Positions 8,447 to 17,634 of a stretch of DNA of 39,578 nt are shown here, one piece after another. The stretch is from a virus. Position numbers and translations under genes: made by a program. Position 1 is the stretch's first letter. Each line of letters opens with the position of its first letter. The notes beneath the pieces are model-generated. The model had not been told where the DNA came from. It did no database searches and saw only the letters and a list, made by a program, of their open reading frames with translations. The stretch spans positions 1-39,578 of IMG/VR virus record IMGVR_UViG_3300020202_000155. One strand, given 5' to 3'.

Positions 8447-10470
8447 GTCGGCCTCCTGGGCAGCAAATGGGCACGGAGAATCATACCAGAAATGGACACT
8501 TTGCCCGTGTCTGTAGTTGACAGACGCAGCTGCAGATGCTTGCCGCCTATCCGCGAGCTTTCGGGCGGAGAGATGGTCACCGCCCGGAACTCTTCGGTGA
8601 GCGCGCCTGTACCGAGAACGGACACGCCCAGCTCGAATCCTGCAGCTTCGATGCTCTCCGACATAGTTGTGCGCGTCGCACCCCCGTCCGAATGTAGGAC
8701 AGCAGTGAGACCCACATCTTCGGTTGCCATGAGGCTCAGTTCGGCTCCGGCGAACACCTTTCGAATCATGGGGTCGCCGAGGTCGTAGGCCTTCGTGTGC
8801 CACTCAGCGAGAATGCGGCCGAGGTCGTGCTGCGCCGTCGCTAGCTCCGCCTGAGTGCTGGACGTGTAGTCGAATCCGCTGTCGAAAGCGCCGCTCTGGT
8901 TGTGCTGCAGCAGCGCCATAGTGGCGGACAGGCCGCCATAGTCGGCGGCCTCCGGCGTGAATACGTTGCCGGACAGGTCGGTCGCCATGATGCTGGTGCC
9001 CGGCCGCGTGACGTCGTCCCCTGAGCTGGACTCGTACACCGTAGCCCAGTACTGCTGCGGCCCCCACCACGTAGCCTCTTGGTAGTTAGAGGGCAGCCCC
9101 TTGCGGATGTCCATCCACCACTGGATGTTGGCGCGCCACGGATAGACGCCCAGCCCGGTGTCTCCGAAGGCGCTAGTTTTGTCGGCCGGGTATGCCCCGT
9201 CGCAGACAGCCAGCTGGTAGCGCCCGTCCACGACCGCGGCATGCCAGTACTTCGGGTCGCTAGAGCGCACTAGCGACGGGCGCAGCTTGCTTCCGACACG
9301 AATAGGAAGGCTGCCCTGAGCGAACGCCCAGACGTCGTCCGTACCGGCCCAGATGAGTCCGTACGGAGTACGCACCATCGTATAGTGGGCCGCGCAGCCG
9401 ACATCGTAGCTGATGCGGTTCACCACCATGTCGCCGAAGCCGGCCACGCTGGCGATATCGGGCTCGCCGGTGATGATGTACCCAGAGCGCTCTTTCAGTA
9501 CGAGAAGCGCCGACTGAGACGGGTTGCCCACCGCACTCTGCGTAATCTCTATGCAAGTGACGATACGGTCGCTGTCGGTGGCGCCAATCTGCACCGCCTT
9601 ACCTGCAGTAGAGCGAACGTCAGCACCGATGGTGGCGGGGTCGTACGGGTCAGCCCACACGATGTGGTTCTCGTAGCCGGCGCCCAGACCCCAATACACC
9701 ATGCGATTGCGGTACACACAGGCGCCCGCCGGGGCGAAGTTGTTGTTCGCCCCGTTGAACGTCAGCTTGGTCAGCTGAGACGCTGAGCCGGCCTCGTTGC
9801 TGCGAACAAACGCGGCGGACCCGTTGGTGCGCTTCTCAACCACCAACGCGGCGCAGTCCATGTTCGATGACCCGGTGAAGATGTACATCTTCTTGCCGTA
9901 GTTCACGATTACCGGACGCGCGTAACCGGGCTCGTAGTCGGTCTGGTAGATGCCTCCGCCGCCGCTGCGAGTCTCCAGCACGGAAACCGCAATCCGTTGC
10001 ACGTCGCCAATACCGTCACGTACGTACCCAATGACTGCCGTGCCGTCAGAGAACGAAGCCGCGGTGCTCGTCGGCTCAGTCCCGCCAGTAGTACCGGGTG
10101 TCTCGACACGGTACGTGCGGCCGGCAGTCGTGTAGAGCAGCGTGCCGCCGGTAACGGCGGTTGCAGCGGTCCACGCAGTCGGCGGACCGGACGTGTCCGT
10201 CACGGCGTGCGGGTCGTTGAAGCCGACGATGACGCAGTCAGCGACGGCGGGGTCGGGATGAAATCCTGCAGCGGTGATGTACTTGCGCCCGTAGCCGTAC
10301 AGCTGCTGCGTAAACGTAGCGAACGACAGAGACGGCCGCGTGCTGACGATGCCGGGGATGACCGGATACAGGTTCTTCGCGAGCGCTAGCTCGACATCTG
10401 CAATGCGCTTGCTGTCGTCGAGGAGGTTTACGCCCCCCAGCATCGGGACACGAGCGGACTGCGAGGGCAT
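8443..10470 (-). CDS. Tail nozzle / stabilization-like protein (675 aa)
   Basis: ATG at 10470 with GAGG upstream. The N-terminus (VPMLGGVNLLDDSKRIADVELALAKN) resembles the start of podovirus nozzle or tail-tube-B proteins, which begin with a short conserved segment before a propeller. Residues about 60-460 show repeated beta-strand patterns (MYIFTG, RMVYWGLG, SALLVLKERSGYIITGEP, GLIWAGTDDVWAF) like blades of a beta-propeller. The C-terminal part resembles a separate beta-domain. It lies directly after the adaptor gene, matching the adaptor-then-nozzle order of P22-, T7- and SU10-type tails. No enzymatic site is seen. Confidence 0.78.
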   Translation of the reverse strand: MPSQSARVPMLGGVNLLDDSKRIADVELALAKNLYPVIPGIVSTRPSLSFATFTQQLYGYGRKYITAAGFHPDPAVADCVIVGFNDPHAVTDTSGPPTAWTAATAVTGGTLLYTTAGRTYRVETPGTTGGTEPTSTAASFSDGTAVIGYVRDGIGDVQRIAVSVLETRSGGGGIYQTDYEPGYARPVIVNYGKKMYIFTGSSNMDCAALVVEKRTNGSAAFVRSNEAGSASQLTKLTFNGANNNFAPAGACVYRNRMVYWGLGAGYENHIVWADPYDPATIGADVRSTAGKAVQIGATDSDRIVTCIEITQSAVGNPSQSALLVLKERSGYIITGEPDIASVAGFGDMVVNRISYDVGCAAHYTMVRTPYGLIWAGTDDVWAFAQGSLPIRVGSKLRPSLVRSSDPKYWHAAVVDGRYQLAVCDGAYPADKTSAFGDTGLGVYPWRANIQWWMDIRKGLPSNYQEATWWGPQQYWATVYESSSGDDVTRPGTSIMATDLSGNVFTPEAADYGGLSATMALLQHNQSGAFDSGFDYTSSTQAELATAQHDLGRILAEWHTKAYDLGDPMIRKVFAGAELSLMATEDVGLTAVLHSDGGATRTTMSESIEAAGFELGVSVLGTGALTEEFRAVTISPPESSRIGGKHLQLRLSTTDTGKVSISGMILRAHLLPRRPT

Positions 10471-10478
10471 GAACTACC

Positions 10479-11165
10479 TCACTTGAACGTGTTGGGGTCG
10501 AGCACCACGCGATCGTTGAGCCCGGCGACGGAGCCGAAGGCAACGCGGTCATCGGCAGACATGGCGCGCAGCTCCTGAGTCGCCAGCCCGTACGCGTCCC
10601 ACTCTTTGTTGTAGCGAAGCGCGGCTGCCTCGACCGCCTTCATCATCGTCTCATCGTTCGGGTACAGCGGCGTGTTGGCTGCGAGCACGTCAGCCGGCAG
10701 CTCGTGGTAGTCCAGCGCGACGAGATACGCCTGGTCAGGCACAGGCCACGGAATGAGGCTCCACTTTCCGAACACCGCCGTGTCCGCGCGCACACGAAAC
10801 TGCTGCGGCATGCCCCGATTCAGTGTCGTGTCGATGAGGTCGACGTCCTGGTCGATGTCTCCGTCGTGCAGCGGCACCACGCGTGCTCGCTGGCGAGCGG
10901 TCTTGTCGCTCTTGTACACCCAGAGCGGGTCTTCAATACGCATGATGGGCGGAGTGATGAGCGCTCCGTTACCCACACTGAGAGCTGTCGTGCCAGCAGA
11001 CAGCGCCAGCAGCGACCCGCGGCGGTACAGGAACGGCCAGGGCCACGCGCGGTACGCCGAGCGCAGCCATCGGTTCAGCCACACAAGGCCGCGCGTGGTG
11101 AGTGAAGTGTCTCCGGCCGCCAGGAGGCCCTCACTGACAATGGTCTCTGCGGTGAGGGCTCCCAC
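10479..11165 (-). CDS. Head-tail adaptor (SU10/T7 gp11-like)
   Basis: 228 residues from GTG 11165, with GGAGG upstream (GGAGGTAAGCCGTG). The helical N-terminus contains LVWLNRWLRSAYRAWPWPFLYRRGS, the W-P-rich helix-turn typical of phage adaptor proteins that bind under the portal (compare 'AyrewPWpfl'). A beta middle domain follows, then a helical C-terminus with PNDETMMKAVEAAALRYNKEWD, another pattern common in this family. It lies between a small protein and the nozzle gene, as expected. Role: forms the dodecameric ring joining portal and nozzle. Assignment by motif and order; confidence in the general role is good. Confidence 0.8.
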   Translation of the reverse strand: MGALTAETIVSEGLLAAGDTSLTTRGLVWLNRWLRSAYRAWPWPFLYRRGSLLALSAGTTALSVGNGALITPPIMRIEDPLWVYKSDKTARQRARVVPLHDGDIDQDVDLIDTTLNRGMPQQFRVRADTAVFGKWSLIPWPVPDQAYLVALDYHELPADVLAANTPLYPNDETMMKAVEAAALRYNKEWDAYGLATQELRAMSADDRVAFGSVAGLNDRVVLDPNTFK

Positions 11166-11168
11166 GGC

Positions 11169-11660
11169 TTACCTCCAGCCCTGGTTGGCCGGCGAGAAGT
11201 TGTGGTGCCCAGGCCCGACCGAGCCGGAGTTGTGGTGGCCCTTACGGCCCGTCTTCAGCTCCCGCTCGTTCTTCTCCCACGTAGCCAGCTGGTAGCCGAA
11301 GTCGTTCACCTTCGGCACCGTAATCTCGTGAGTGGCGTTGTTGCTGAGGTACACCACGCCGTTGAGGCGGATGCCCGGGAACCAAGGCCCGTACTCCTCG
11401 TTGCGAGGGTACACCACCATCTTCATGTGCTCCCCGCCGCAGGCAGTCTTGACCTGCCCGCAGTCGAAGCACCGCTCCGCGGACCGCAGCTTGGCCTCCT
11501 GCAACGCCTGGGCGTTCGCGGCCGTGCTGCCCTGCTGCGCCTGCATCGCTGCCACCACCGCCAGAGGCAGCGCCTCCTTGAGCGCCTGCGCGACAAGCTC
11601 GGTGACGGTCGGCTCCTTCTTCGCCTCTGGCGCCGCGGGCTTCTTCGGGTCGTGACTCAT
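11169..11660 (-). CDS. Small protein with Cys-rich motif, unknown
   Basis: 163 residues from ATG 11660. The first 55 residues are charged then alanine-rich and helical. A compact cysteine cluster follows (CFDCGQVKTACGGEH), which could bind zinc, then a beta-rich part (PGIRLNGVVYLSNNATHEITV) and a disordered glycine/histidine tail. Three cysteines plus a histidine suit a zinc knuckle, but the family is not recognised. Its place between major capsid and adaptor genes is one where head decoration or completion proteins are found. The start codon lies beneath a short hairpin at 11661-11675, with AGG in its loop. Confidence 0.7.
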   Translation of the reverse strand: MSHDPKKPAAPEAKKEPTVTELVAQALKEALPLAVVAAMQAQQGSTAANAQALQEAKLRSAERCFDCGQVKTACGGEHMKMVVYPRNEEYGPWFPGIRLNGVVYLSNNATHEITVPKVNDFGYQLATWEKNERELKTGRKGHHNSGSVGPGHHNFSPANQGWR

Positions 11661-11675
11661 GTAAAGCCTCTTTAC
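11661..11675 (-). promoter_or_regulatory. Perfect hairpin holding the ribosome site of the 11660 gene
   Basis: On the minus strand GTAAAG-AGG-CTTTAC lies immediately before the ATG at 11660. The only Shine-Dalgarno-like bases (AGAGG) are in the stem and 3-nt loop. This could lower or regulate initiation of the gene after the abundant capsid message. Seen directly; the effect is inferred. Confidence 0.5.
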
Positions 11676-11725
11676 GTGTGTTGTTCGGTAGTGAACAGTA
11701 GGTGTTCGGGTGCAGGTGCACCATC

Positions 11726-11751
11726 GGCCCCCCGAGGTGTCTCAGGGGGCC
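11726..11751 (-). terminator. Strong hairpin after the capsid gene, no T-run
   Basis: Minus strand: arms GGCCCCCTGAG and CTCGGGGGGCC pair over 11 bp (one G-U) around an ACAC loop, starting about 20 bases after the capsid stop. No T-tract follows, so it is not a standard intrinsic terminator. It may be a partial terminator, a pause site or a 3'-end stabiliser that lets capsid mRNA outnumber downstream messages. Confidence 0.5.
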
Positions 11752-11770
11752 TGTGCTACACCGGCATCAC

Positions 11771-13123
11771 TTAGAAGGCGGAGCAGACCTCGATGCGGAG
11801 CAGGCGCGTAGAGTCCGGCACCAGAGTCTTGGCCATGAACTTGTAGCCGACCTTCCGGTACTGAGCGAGCGGGTTGCTGGAGTCAGTCCCGCCAGTGATG
11901 TAGGTCTTCAGGTCCTGCAGACCGACCCACTTGCAGCTCTCAGCCGCGTGCACGTACACCGGGTGCACCGTCGCGCCGCTGGAGGGCGGGTTGGCCGGAG
12001 CAGTCGTGGTGGACGAAGGCACCGCGGTGACCGTCGCCGTGGTTCCAGCCGCGTTGTTCTGCGAGTGGAGCTTCAGGTTGCTGTCGCCAGTCGCAGAGCC
12101 GAAGTACAGGTTGTACACGTAGCCCGCCGTGGACGGGAACGCGAACGTAAACGACTCGTTGTTGGCAGTCGACGCAGACGACATCGAGTGCTCGATGGAG
12201 ATGTCCTCCTCGAACCCACGCAGCAGGCTCTTGCGGGTGATTTTGAAGTAGTAGGTGGTCGCTGAGGTCAGCGAGCCCCCGCCATCAACCGCCGTGATGA
12301 CCATGCCCGTGATGCCGGCAGAGCCGCCAGACGAGACCGCCGCAGTGCTGTTGCCGAGGAGGTTGAACTTCGGGATGAAGTTCGTCTCCACGAAGCGCAC
12401 ACCCAGCCAGGTTCCGACCTCGGCGGTGTAGAGCGCCTTGGCGTTCTGGTAGATGGCCACGGACGACCACGAGCCGGTCGAGCTGGCCTGAGCAATCACG
12501 TCGCCCATGACCTGCGGGCCGCACACCGCGACGTACGCCGCCGCGCCGAGCGCCCTGCCGCCCTTCTCGTTGCCCTTCACCAGCTCCTCGGACGGGCCCT
12601 CGCGAGCAGGAGCGCCCGCGTCCGCCATGCTGATGCGAGCGCGCTGGATGACCGCATCGGTGAGCTTCAGCGAGCTGGTCAGCGACGCACGAGCAGCCAC
12701 GGACGCGTCCGCGTACTGCACGTTGGTGTTCGCCAGCCAGACAATCTGAACTTCGCGGTCGATGACGCGCTGAGCGTTGTCGGCCAGGAGCTTGGTCGCC
12801 TGCTCCATGAGCGGGTGCTTGGTGGTCAGCTCCGCGATGTCAGTGAGGGTGAGCACGTCGCCCCACTGGTCGAGCGTGACCGAAAACTGCTCCAGCTCGA
12901 ACGTGCTGTTGCTAGGCGCCACACCTTCACTGAGCGCGGCCACGGGCACATTCATCCGCTTGTAGCGGATGAAGTACGCCGTGGTGTCATGCCCCTTGGG
13001 CTGCGGCACCTTCTCGCAGAAGGACGCCGCCACCAGCTTCAGGGACGCGTTCTTGATGAGCTTCGCGGCGAGGAACTTCTCCGCGCCATTCGAAACGCCA
13101 GACCTCGTAATTTCATTCGCCAT
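11771..13123 (-). CDS. Major capsid protein, N4-gp56 family, with inserted beta domain
   Basis: 450 residues from ATG 13123 (GGAGA upstream). The N-terminal HK97-fold part shows patterns of the N4-gp56 family: T/S-rich start, KVPQPKGHDTTAYFIRYKRM, SVTLDQWGDVLTLTDIAELT, then helices and AAYVAVCGPQVM. Residues about 257-385 form a low-complexity serine/threonine-rich beta domain (TTYYFKITRKSL, YVYNLYFGS, TATVTAVPSSTTTAPANPP) with the look of an Ig/fibronectin-like insertion. The capsid fold then resumes (VHPVYVHAAESCKWVGLQDLK, PLAQYRKVGYKFMAKTLV). It follows the scaffold-like gene, the normal order. The insertion would be surface-exposed; that is inference. Confidence 0.88.
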   Translation of the reverse strand: MANEITRSGVSNGAEKFLAAKLIKNASLKLVAASFCEKVPQPKGHDTTAYFIRYKRMNVPVAALSEGVAPSNSTFELEQFSVTLDQWGDVLTLTDIAELTTKHPLMEQATKLLADNAQRVIDREVQIVWLANTNVQYADASVAARASLTSSLKLTDAVIQRARISMADAGAPAREGPSEELVKGNEKGGRALGAAAYVAVCGPQVMGDVIAQASSTGSWSSVAIYQNAKALYTAEVGTWLGVRFVETNFIPKFNLLGNSTAAVSSGGSAGITGMVITAVDGGGSLTSATTYYFKITRKSLLRGFEEDISIEHSMSSASTANNESFTFAFPSTAGYVYNLYFGSATGDSNLKLHSQNNAAGTTATVTAVPSSTTTAPANPPSSGATVHPVYVHAAESCKWVGLQDLKTYITGGTDSSNPLAQYRKVGYKFMAKTLVPDSTRLLRIEVCSAF

Positions 13124-13167
13124 TGTGTTTCTCCGTGGGTGCTACATGCGAGGGCTGGCGCTAGACG

Positions 13168-13854
13168 TCAGAACGTCTTGCCGTCGAGAGCCTGGGCCCA
13201 GTAGTTGATTTGCTCGTCGATGGACATCGAGTCAGGGTCCACAGTCCCGCCAGAAGCGGCCGGCTGAGGTACCGAAGTCGGCATTCGGTGCGAGGTCACG
13301 AGGTCGCGAGCGCCAGCATTGAAGTTCTGCTGCTGGGCCTGCTGGGTGCGAGCATTCTGCATGCGCTTGGTGGTGACGACGCCGGTTGCGTAGACAACCG
13401 CATCCTGCGGGACCCACCCCTGCTTCCCCGACGACCGCCAGTTCGCCATCAGCTGATTGGCGAGCGTGGCAACTTCGGGGTCGAGCCCGGCAGTCACCTG
13501 CTGCAGCTGCGACTGCAGGAGCATGTTCTGCATTTCCTGCAGCTGCTTCTGCAGCGGCGAGACAACTGCCTCGACCGCTCGCCGCTGCTCCGGGTCAACC
13601 TCGACAGGCTCGGACTGTGACTGCCGCCCGGCCGCGAGGGCCGCAAGCAGCTCACTGATTTGCGCATCCTTCTGCTGGTTCACCTCGCGCAGCGAGTACA
13701 CCTGCTGCGTCACCTCGTTGATTCGCGCCTGAAAGCCGTTCAGAACGTCAGCCGGCAGCGCCTGCGGTGCTTGTCCCTGGTTTGTAGGCTCCGACACCTC
13801 AGCTGTCGGCTGCTGTCCCGCATCGTTGGGAGGAGAATTAGGGTCGATGCTCAT
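13168..13854 (-). CDS. Scaffolding-like protein
   Basis: 228 residues from ATG 13854, with AAAGG about 9 bases upstream. The protein is highly charged and glutamine-rich: disordered N-terminus to about residue 40, then long helices with coiled-coil periodicity (FQARINEVTQQVYSLREVN, LQKQLQEMQNMLLQSQLQQV), and a short C-terminal segment with IDEQINYWAQALDGKTF. Position directly upstream of the major capsid gene, the absence of cysteines and the helical nature fit an assembly scaffold. No protease gene is visible nearby, so the scaffold may leave uncleaved, as in P22-like heads (inference). Confidence 0.75.
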   Translation of the reverse strand: MSIDPNSPPNDAGQQPTAEVSEPTNQGQAPQALPADVLNGFQARINEVTQQVYSLREVNQQKDAQISELLAALAAGRQSQSEPVEVDPEQRRAVEAVVSPLQKQLQEMQNMLLQSQLQQVTAGLDPEVATLANQLMANWRSSGKQGWVPQDAVVYATGVVTTKRMQNARTQQAQQQNFNAGARDLVTSHRMPTSVPQPAASGGTVDPDSMSIDEQINYWAQALDGKTF

Positions 13855-13939
13855 TGAGTTGTGCCTTTCGTTTCACTGCGTTTGGTCGCCCGTCAGAGCC
13901 GGCGGCGCTCATGCTGCAAAAGGCCTTTACATTCTGTGG

Positions 13940-14215
13940 CTACTGTCCACTTCTTTGCAAGCCACTGAATGACTGCTTGATGGCTTCAATGCGCTGTCGG
14001 GGCCAGTCCGACAACTCCGTCACCATCACGTTAGCCGTGACGTGGCGCGCCAACTCCACGCCATCCTTGGCGTATTTCATCCCGAGGAAGGACTGCTGCT
14101 GAGTGTTCTGAAGCAGCCCGAGGAAGAGCTTCCAGCCCGGATGACGCATCAAGCCCATCAGCTGTTCCATCTCGTCCCGCGCCGCCTGGAACGCCTCCTG
14201 CTCCGTCTCATCCAT
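13940..14215 (-). CDS. Small helical protein between portal and scaffold
   Basis: 91 residues. The ATG at 14215 shares its A with the portal stop (TGATG), implying translational coupling. The content is acidic and helical (ETEQEAFQAARDEMEQLMGLMRHPGWKL) and ends in a basic segment, with no cysteines. Small genes in this place can be head-assembly cofactors, but no family is recognised. About 85 bases without a gene separate it from the scaffold gene; they hold only that gene's ribosome site and a short AAAGGCCTTT palindrome. Confidence 0.7.
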   Translation of the reverse strand: MDETEQEAFQAARDEMEQLMGLMRHPGWKLFLGLLQNTQQQSFLGMKYAKDGVELARHVTANVMVTELSDWPRQRIEAIKQSFSGLQRSGQ

Positions 14216-16212
14216 CAGATGCTCCCCATGTCGCCTGCGATGTCGTCTGCCGCCTCACGCACTTCCATGAATGCCTCGCCCTCGCCGGGCGCAACATCGG
14301 CGTACTCGCCGCCGACCTGCTCCACGGCGCTGCGCACGCGGTCGCCTCCATCCATCGGCAAGCTGCCCGACTCACCGGGAGCGCCGCCCGCGTCTGGGCT
14401 GCCCGGCATTGCCGGAGCAGGCGGCAACGGCCGCACCACTTGCTCGAAACCGCGGAAGCCGAAGCCGTCGTTGTGCAGCTTCCGCAGGAGCGGCTCGGGG
14501 TCGAACATCTTCCCGCTCTGCTGCAGCAGCGGCACCAGTTGCGGCATCACTTGCAAGAAGCTGATGACCTGCTGCGCTCGCTGCTGGCTGTTGGCCGCTT
14601 GCGAGCTGGCCAGCCAACGGAACTCCGGGTCGATAGCGAGGTCCGACGGAGACACCTGCAGCTGCATGCCGGCAACACGCGCGAGTACCGGCTGCTCGCG
14701 AAACTGCTGTGCCAGCACCCAGGTGGCGTGCATCAGCGGAACAAGGACGTCCAGCTCCAAGTCCTCGACGATGTCCTGCAACGGCACCGACGCGTTCTTC
14801 TGAAGAATCTGCGCACCAGTAGCCGTCTTCGCCACGCGCCCAGCGGCGCTGCCTTGGAGAATTGGAGGCGTGCCGCCGAAGTCCTGGTTCATGCCGATGA
14901 GCGTCTGGAGCATGGTGAGCCCCATGTTCACCTGCTCAATTGGCGGCCGGTCGAACGCCATGCCCTGGTTGATGTCGGTCATGAAGTACGTCACGCCCGG
15001 AGCGAGCGGCCGCATCGGCCCTGCCATCAGTGCGGGGTTGGCCTTCACTATGGGGTTAAGCCCATACATGCCGCAGTCGTTCGTCTGGTTGGCGAAGTCG
15101 TTGGCCAAGTACTGCGTGTCCTTGCTGGCTCGCCCGACACCGTCTCCGTAGAAGAGGCCGGGGTCCACGTTGGCGCGCGCCACCAGGTAGGGCGGCTTTT
15201 GCGTCCAGAGCGGGTTACGGGTCGCGCGGAGCACCGTGCTGCCAGCAAGCACCAACCGCACCGGTACCGGCGTGCCAACCTTCTCGCCCTCCAGGTACTG
15301 GTCGGGGTCCGGCAGCGGCATGTACGTCCACACCTCGGTGAGCGTCACCACCCCGCCGAGGTCGTTACCGCTAAACAGCTCGGGCGTCTGAATGCCGGCG
15401 TCGGCGAAGTGCTCTGCCTGGTGCGCGCTGTGCTCAGTGACGTGGTTGCCGGAGAGCGCGTGCTCGATGTTCTTCCACTCGCCGCTCTTACCTTTGGCGA
15501 TGATGTGCTGCTTCGGGACGTCCATGTCCTCGAACACCATCGTCGCGTCGTCGAGCGACTCCGCGGTATTCGGATACACGTACCAGTAGAAGATGCTGCG
15601 GCTGCTGACGCGCAATCCGTCCACGCACACTGGCTTGAAGCTACCCACCGGCCCCTGTCCCAGCACGGCGAGCAGCTGGTCTTGCGGGCTGACGCGCCCT
15701 TCGTATCGCGTCTCCTTGTGATACCAGTACTTCAGTACGCTGTTACCGTACCGAATGAACTGGCGCAGGAACGGCTTCAGCTTGGCGCGCACGTGAGCCA
15801 CGCGCTCAAACTCCCACTGCAGGTACGTCTTCACCGCTTTGGCGCGCTCGCTGGAGCCCTCCGCCCGGTCTGCCACGTCGAGGTAGTCATCGGACGGAAA
15901 GAGGCCGCTCGACAGCATCGACACCTGCGTCTGCTCGCTCCGCTTGTACACCGGCAGGTACGCATTGCTTTTGCCCTTGTACCGCTGATTCTCGTCGTGC
16001 TTCAGCATCACCATCTTACGCAGCGCTTGCCACTCCAGCTCTAACTCCGCGCGGTCCTGCCGCGTCTGCGCGATGAGGGGCGTCAGTACGCTGACAGCAA
16101 ACTGCCGAATGTCGTCGTGGTCGGCGTAGTTCTTCAGCACCGGGAAGCCGCTCGCAGCGCCGACAGCGCGAGCTGCCTGCACGTCGACGGTAGGAATGAG
16201 AAGGTTCGACAT
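14215..16212 (-). CDS. Portal protein
   Basis: 665 residues from ATG 16212, with AGGAG upstream. It is the next gene after the large terminase. The length and features suit a podovirus portal: a helical N-terminus (QTRQDRAELELEWQALRKMVMLKHDENQRYKG), then YKRSEQTQVSMLSSGLFPSDDYLDV, a beta wing region, a central crown/stem part with PYLVARANVDPGLFYGDGVGRASKDTQ (the common 'G.G....d.q' portal stretch), and a long helical C-terminus rich in glutamine. It forms the dodecameric DNA gate at one capsid vertex and binds terminase and adaptor. The last 60 residues are glycine/proline-rich and probably disordered. Confidence 0.88.
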   Translation of the reverse strand: MSNLLIPTVDVQAARAVGAASGFPVLKNYADHDDIRQFAVSVLTPLIAQTRQDRAELELEWQALRKMVMLKHDENQRYKGKSNAYLPVYKRSEQTQVSMLSSGLFPSDDYLDVADRAEGSSERAKAVKTYLQWEFERVAHVRAKLKPFLRQFIRYGNSVLKYWYHKETRYEGRVSPQDQLLAVLGQGPVGSFKPVCVDGLRVSSRSIFYWYVYPNTAESLDDATMVFEDMDVPKQHIIAKGKSGEWKNIEHALSGNHVTEHSAHQAEHFADAGIQTPELFSGNDLGGVVTLTEVWTYMPLPDPDQYLEGEKVGTPVPVRLVLAGSTVLRATRNPLWTQKPPYLVARANVDPGLFYGDGVGRASKDTQYLANDFANQTNDCGMYGLNPIVKANPALMAGPMRPLAPGVTYFMTDINQGMAFDRPPIEQVNMGLTMLQTLIGMNQDFGGTPPILQGSAAGRVAKTATGAQILQKNASVPLQDIVEDLELDVLVPLMHATWVLAQQFREQPVLARVAGMQLQVSPSDLAIDPEFRWLASSQAANSQQRAQQVISFLQVMPQLVPLLQQSGKMFDPEPLLRKLHNDGFGFRGFEQVVRPLPPAPAMPGSPDAGGAPGESGSLPMDGGDRVRSAVEQVGGEYADVAPGEGEAFMEVREAADDIAGDMGSI

Positions 16213-16221
16213 GCGGTGCTC

Positions 16222-17634
16222 CTAGCCAGAAGCGAGTGAGTCTGGGAGTGAATATCCAGAAGTATACGCCTGCCCCGAAAAAAGGTTGACAGCGCCGTAG
16301 CGCCACCCGTCAGCCGGGTGGTCGTAGTAACCGTCTTTCACCGGGTCGCCCCTGTCGTCGGTGTGATACCCGCCCGAGAGCGCCCCGATGAGCACTGGCA
16401 CCGCCTCCGCGGCAAACTGCACTGCCGGTTCGCCGTTGATGGTCTCGGTTAGCTTCCCGCGGCAGATGCGCAGGCCCTCTTTGATGGTGCTGATTTGGTA
16501 GCGGAGCCGCACTCCTGCCTTGCCGATGGCTACCAGCGTGCTGCCGGTGTCCTTCTTCTGCCTCGCGGCCGGGTCACCAAAGTCGATGACACGCGAAGGT
16601 CGCGGGAAGTTGGTCGCCGTGTAGCGCTGTACGTCCCGCGCGAAGGGCTCGGCTTCGATGTCGTTCTTCACGTACTCGTCGAGAATGAGCCAGCGCCCCT
16701 CCGCGTCGAAGGTCGAGAACCCGCAGTAGGGGTAGCGGTAGCCGAAGTCCCAGAAGCGGATGAGTTCCATCCCCTCCTCCCACTTCAGCCGCCTTCGCAC
16801 GTGCCACTCGCGGCGGAACTCGCGGTAGACGGGCTGACCGGGATGCGTCACACCCCACTCGCCCTGGACGAGGCGCATCCGCATGTCCTCTGGCAGCTTC
16901 TCCGTCAGACGCTGGTAGTAGCCGTCGGGCAGGTTGCGAACGTTCTCGTCTGGGCGGGGCTCGAACAGCTTGATGGTGACCGGCCTGCCCGTCTTCTTGT
17001 TTTGAAAGTTGAGGCCGGTGCACTCCTCGTAGAGCCAGTGCTGTTTGTCAGGCGGGTTGAAGGCCGCCGCCACCATGTAGTTGCCCTTCGTCGGGCCTCG
17101 CATGCGGCTGTGAATCTCGTCCCACCGTCGCTTGTCGACCTCGTCCGCCTCATCGACAATCCACCAGTCCGCCTCGATGGAGCCGAGGGCGTCCTTCAAA
17201 CCCATGAAGGTGATTTGTGAGGGCTCCCGGTCCTCATCTCCGGGTATGCCAATGGGCTCAATCCACCACTTCATCGGCGGAGACTTGTCCCGGTCGAGAA
17301 GCAGGCCCTTCGGTAGACGCTCCAGCATCTCCTGCATGCGCTGGAGAGTGGTGTCCATCAAGTCGTTGTAGTCCGCTCGGGAAACAAAACCGCGCGAATT
17401 AGGGATGAGAAGTGCCCGCAGCAAGCCGGCCGCACATAGCGTCGACGTCTTGGCGCATCCTGCCGGACCCTTGTAGGCCCGGCTGAAGCTGTTGTCGAAG
17501 ATGAAGGCTCGCTGAGTCGGATTGGGCGGGCCGCCCAGCATGAGAGTGAGCAGGTCGTCCACGCTCGACAACGCGACCTGCGGACCTGCCCCGCGTCTGG
17601 CATCACGCCGCCTTTCTAGGTTGCTCTTCCTCAC
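16222..17634 (-). CDS. terL: Terminase large subunit (packaging ATPase-nuclease)
   Basis: 470 residues from GTG 17634, which overlaps the stop of the 32-residue gene (GTGA). ATPase domain: Walker A KGPAGCAKTS (residues 55-64), Walker B WWIVDEADE with D161/E162, and a coupling segment (VAAAFNPPDKQHW). Nuclease domain: acidic residues in IRFWDFGYRYPYC, VIDFGDPA and YYDHPADGWRYGA, matching the three-aspartate RNase H-like site. It cuts the concatemer and pumps DNA through the portal. Length and motif order are complete. Packaging type (cos, pac or terminal repeat) cannot be read from this sequence. Confidence 0.95.
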   Translation of the reverse strand: MRKSNLERRRDARRGAGPQVALSSVDDLLTLMLGGPPNPTQRAFIFDNSFSRAYKGPAGCAKTSTLCAAGLLRALLIPNSRGFVSRADYNDLMDTTLQRMQEMLERLPKGLLLDRDKSPPMKWWIEPIGIPGDEDREPSQITFMGLKDALGSIEADWWIVDEADEVDKRRWDEIHSRMRGPTKGNYMVAAAFNPPDKQHWLYEECTGLNFQNKKTGRPVTIKLFEPRPDENVRNLPDGYYQRLTEKLPEDMRMRLVQGEWGVTHPGQPVYREFRREWHVRRRLKWEEGMELIRFWDFGYRYPYCGFSTFDAEGRWLILDEYVKNDIEAEPFARDVQRYTATNFPRPSRVIDFGDPAARQKKDTGSTLVAIGKAGVRLRYQISTIKEGLRICRGKLTETINGEPAVQFAAEAVPVLIGALSGGYHTDDRGDPVKDGYYDHPADGWRYGAVNLFSGQAYTSGYSLPDSLASG

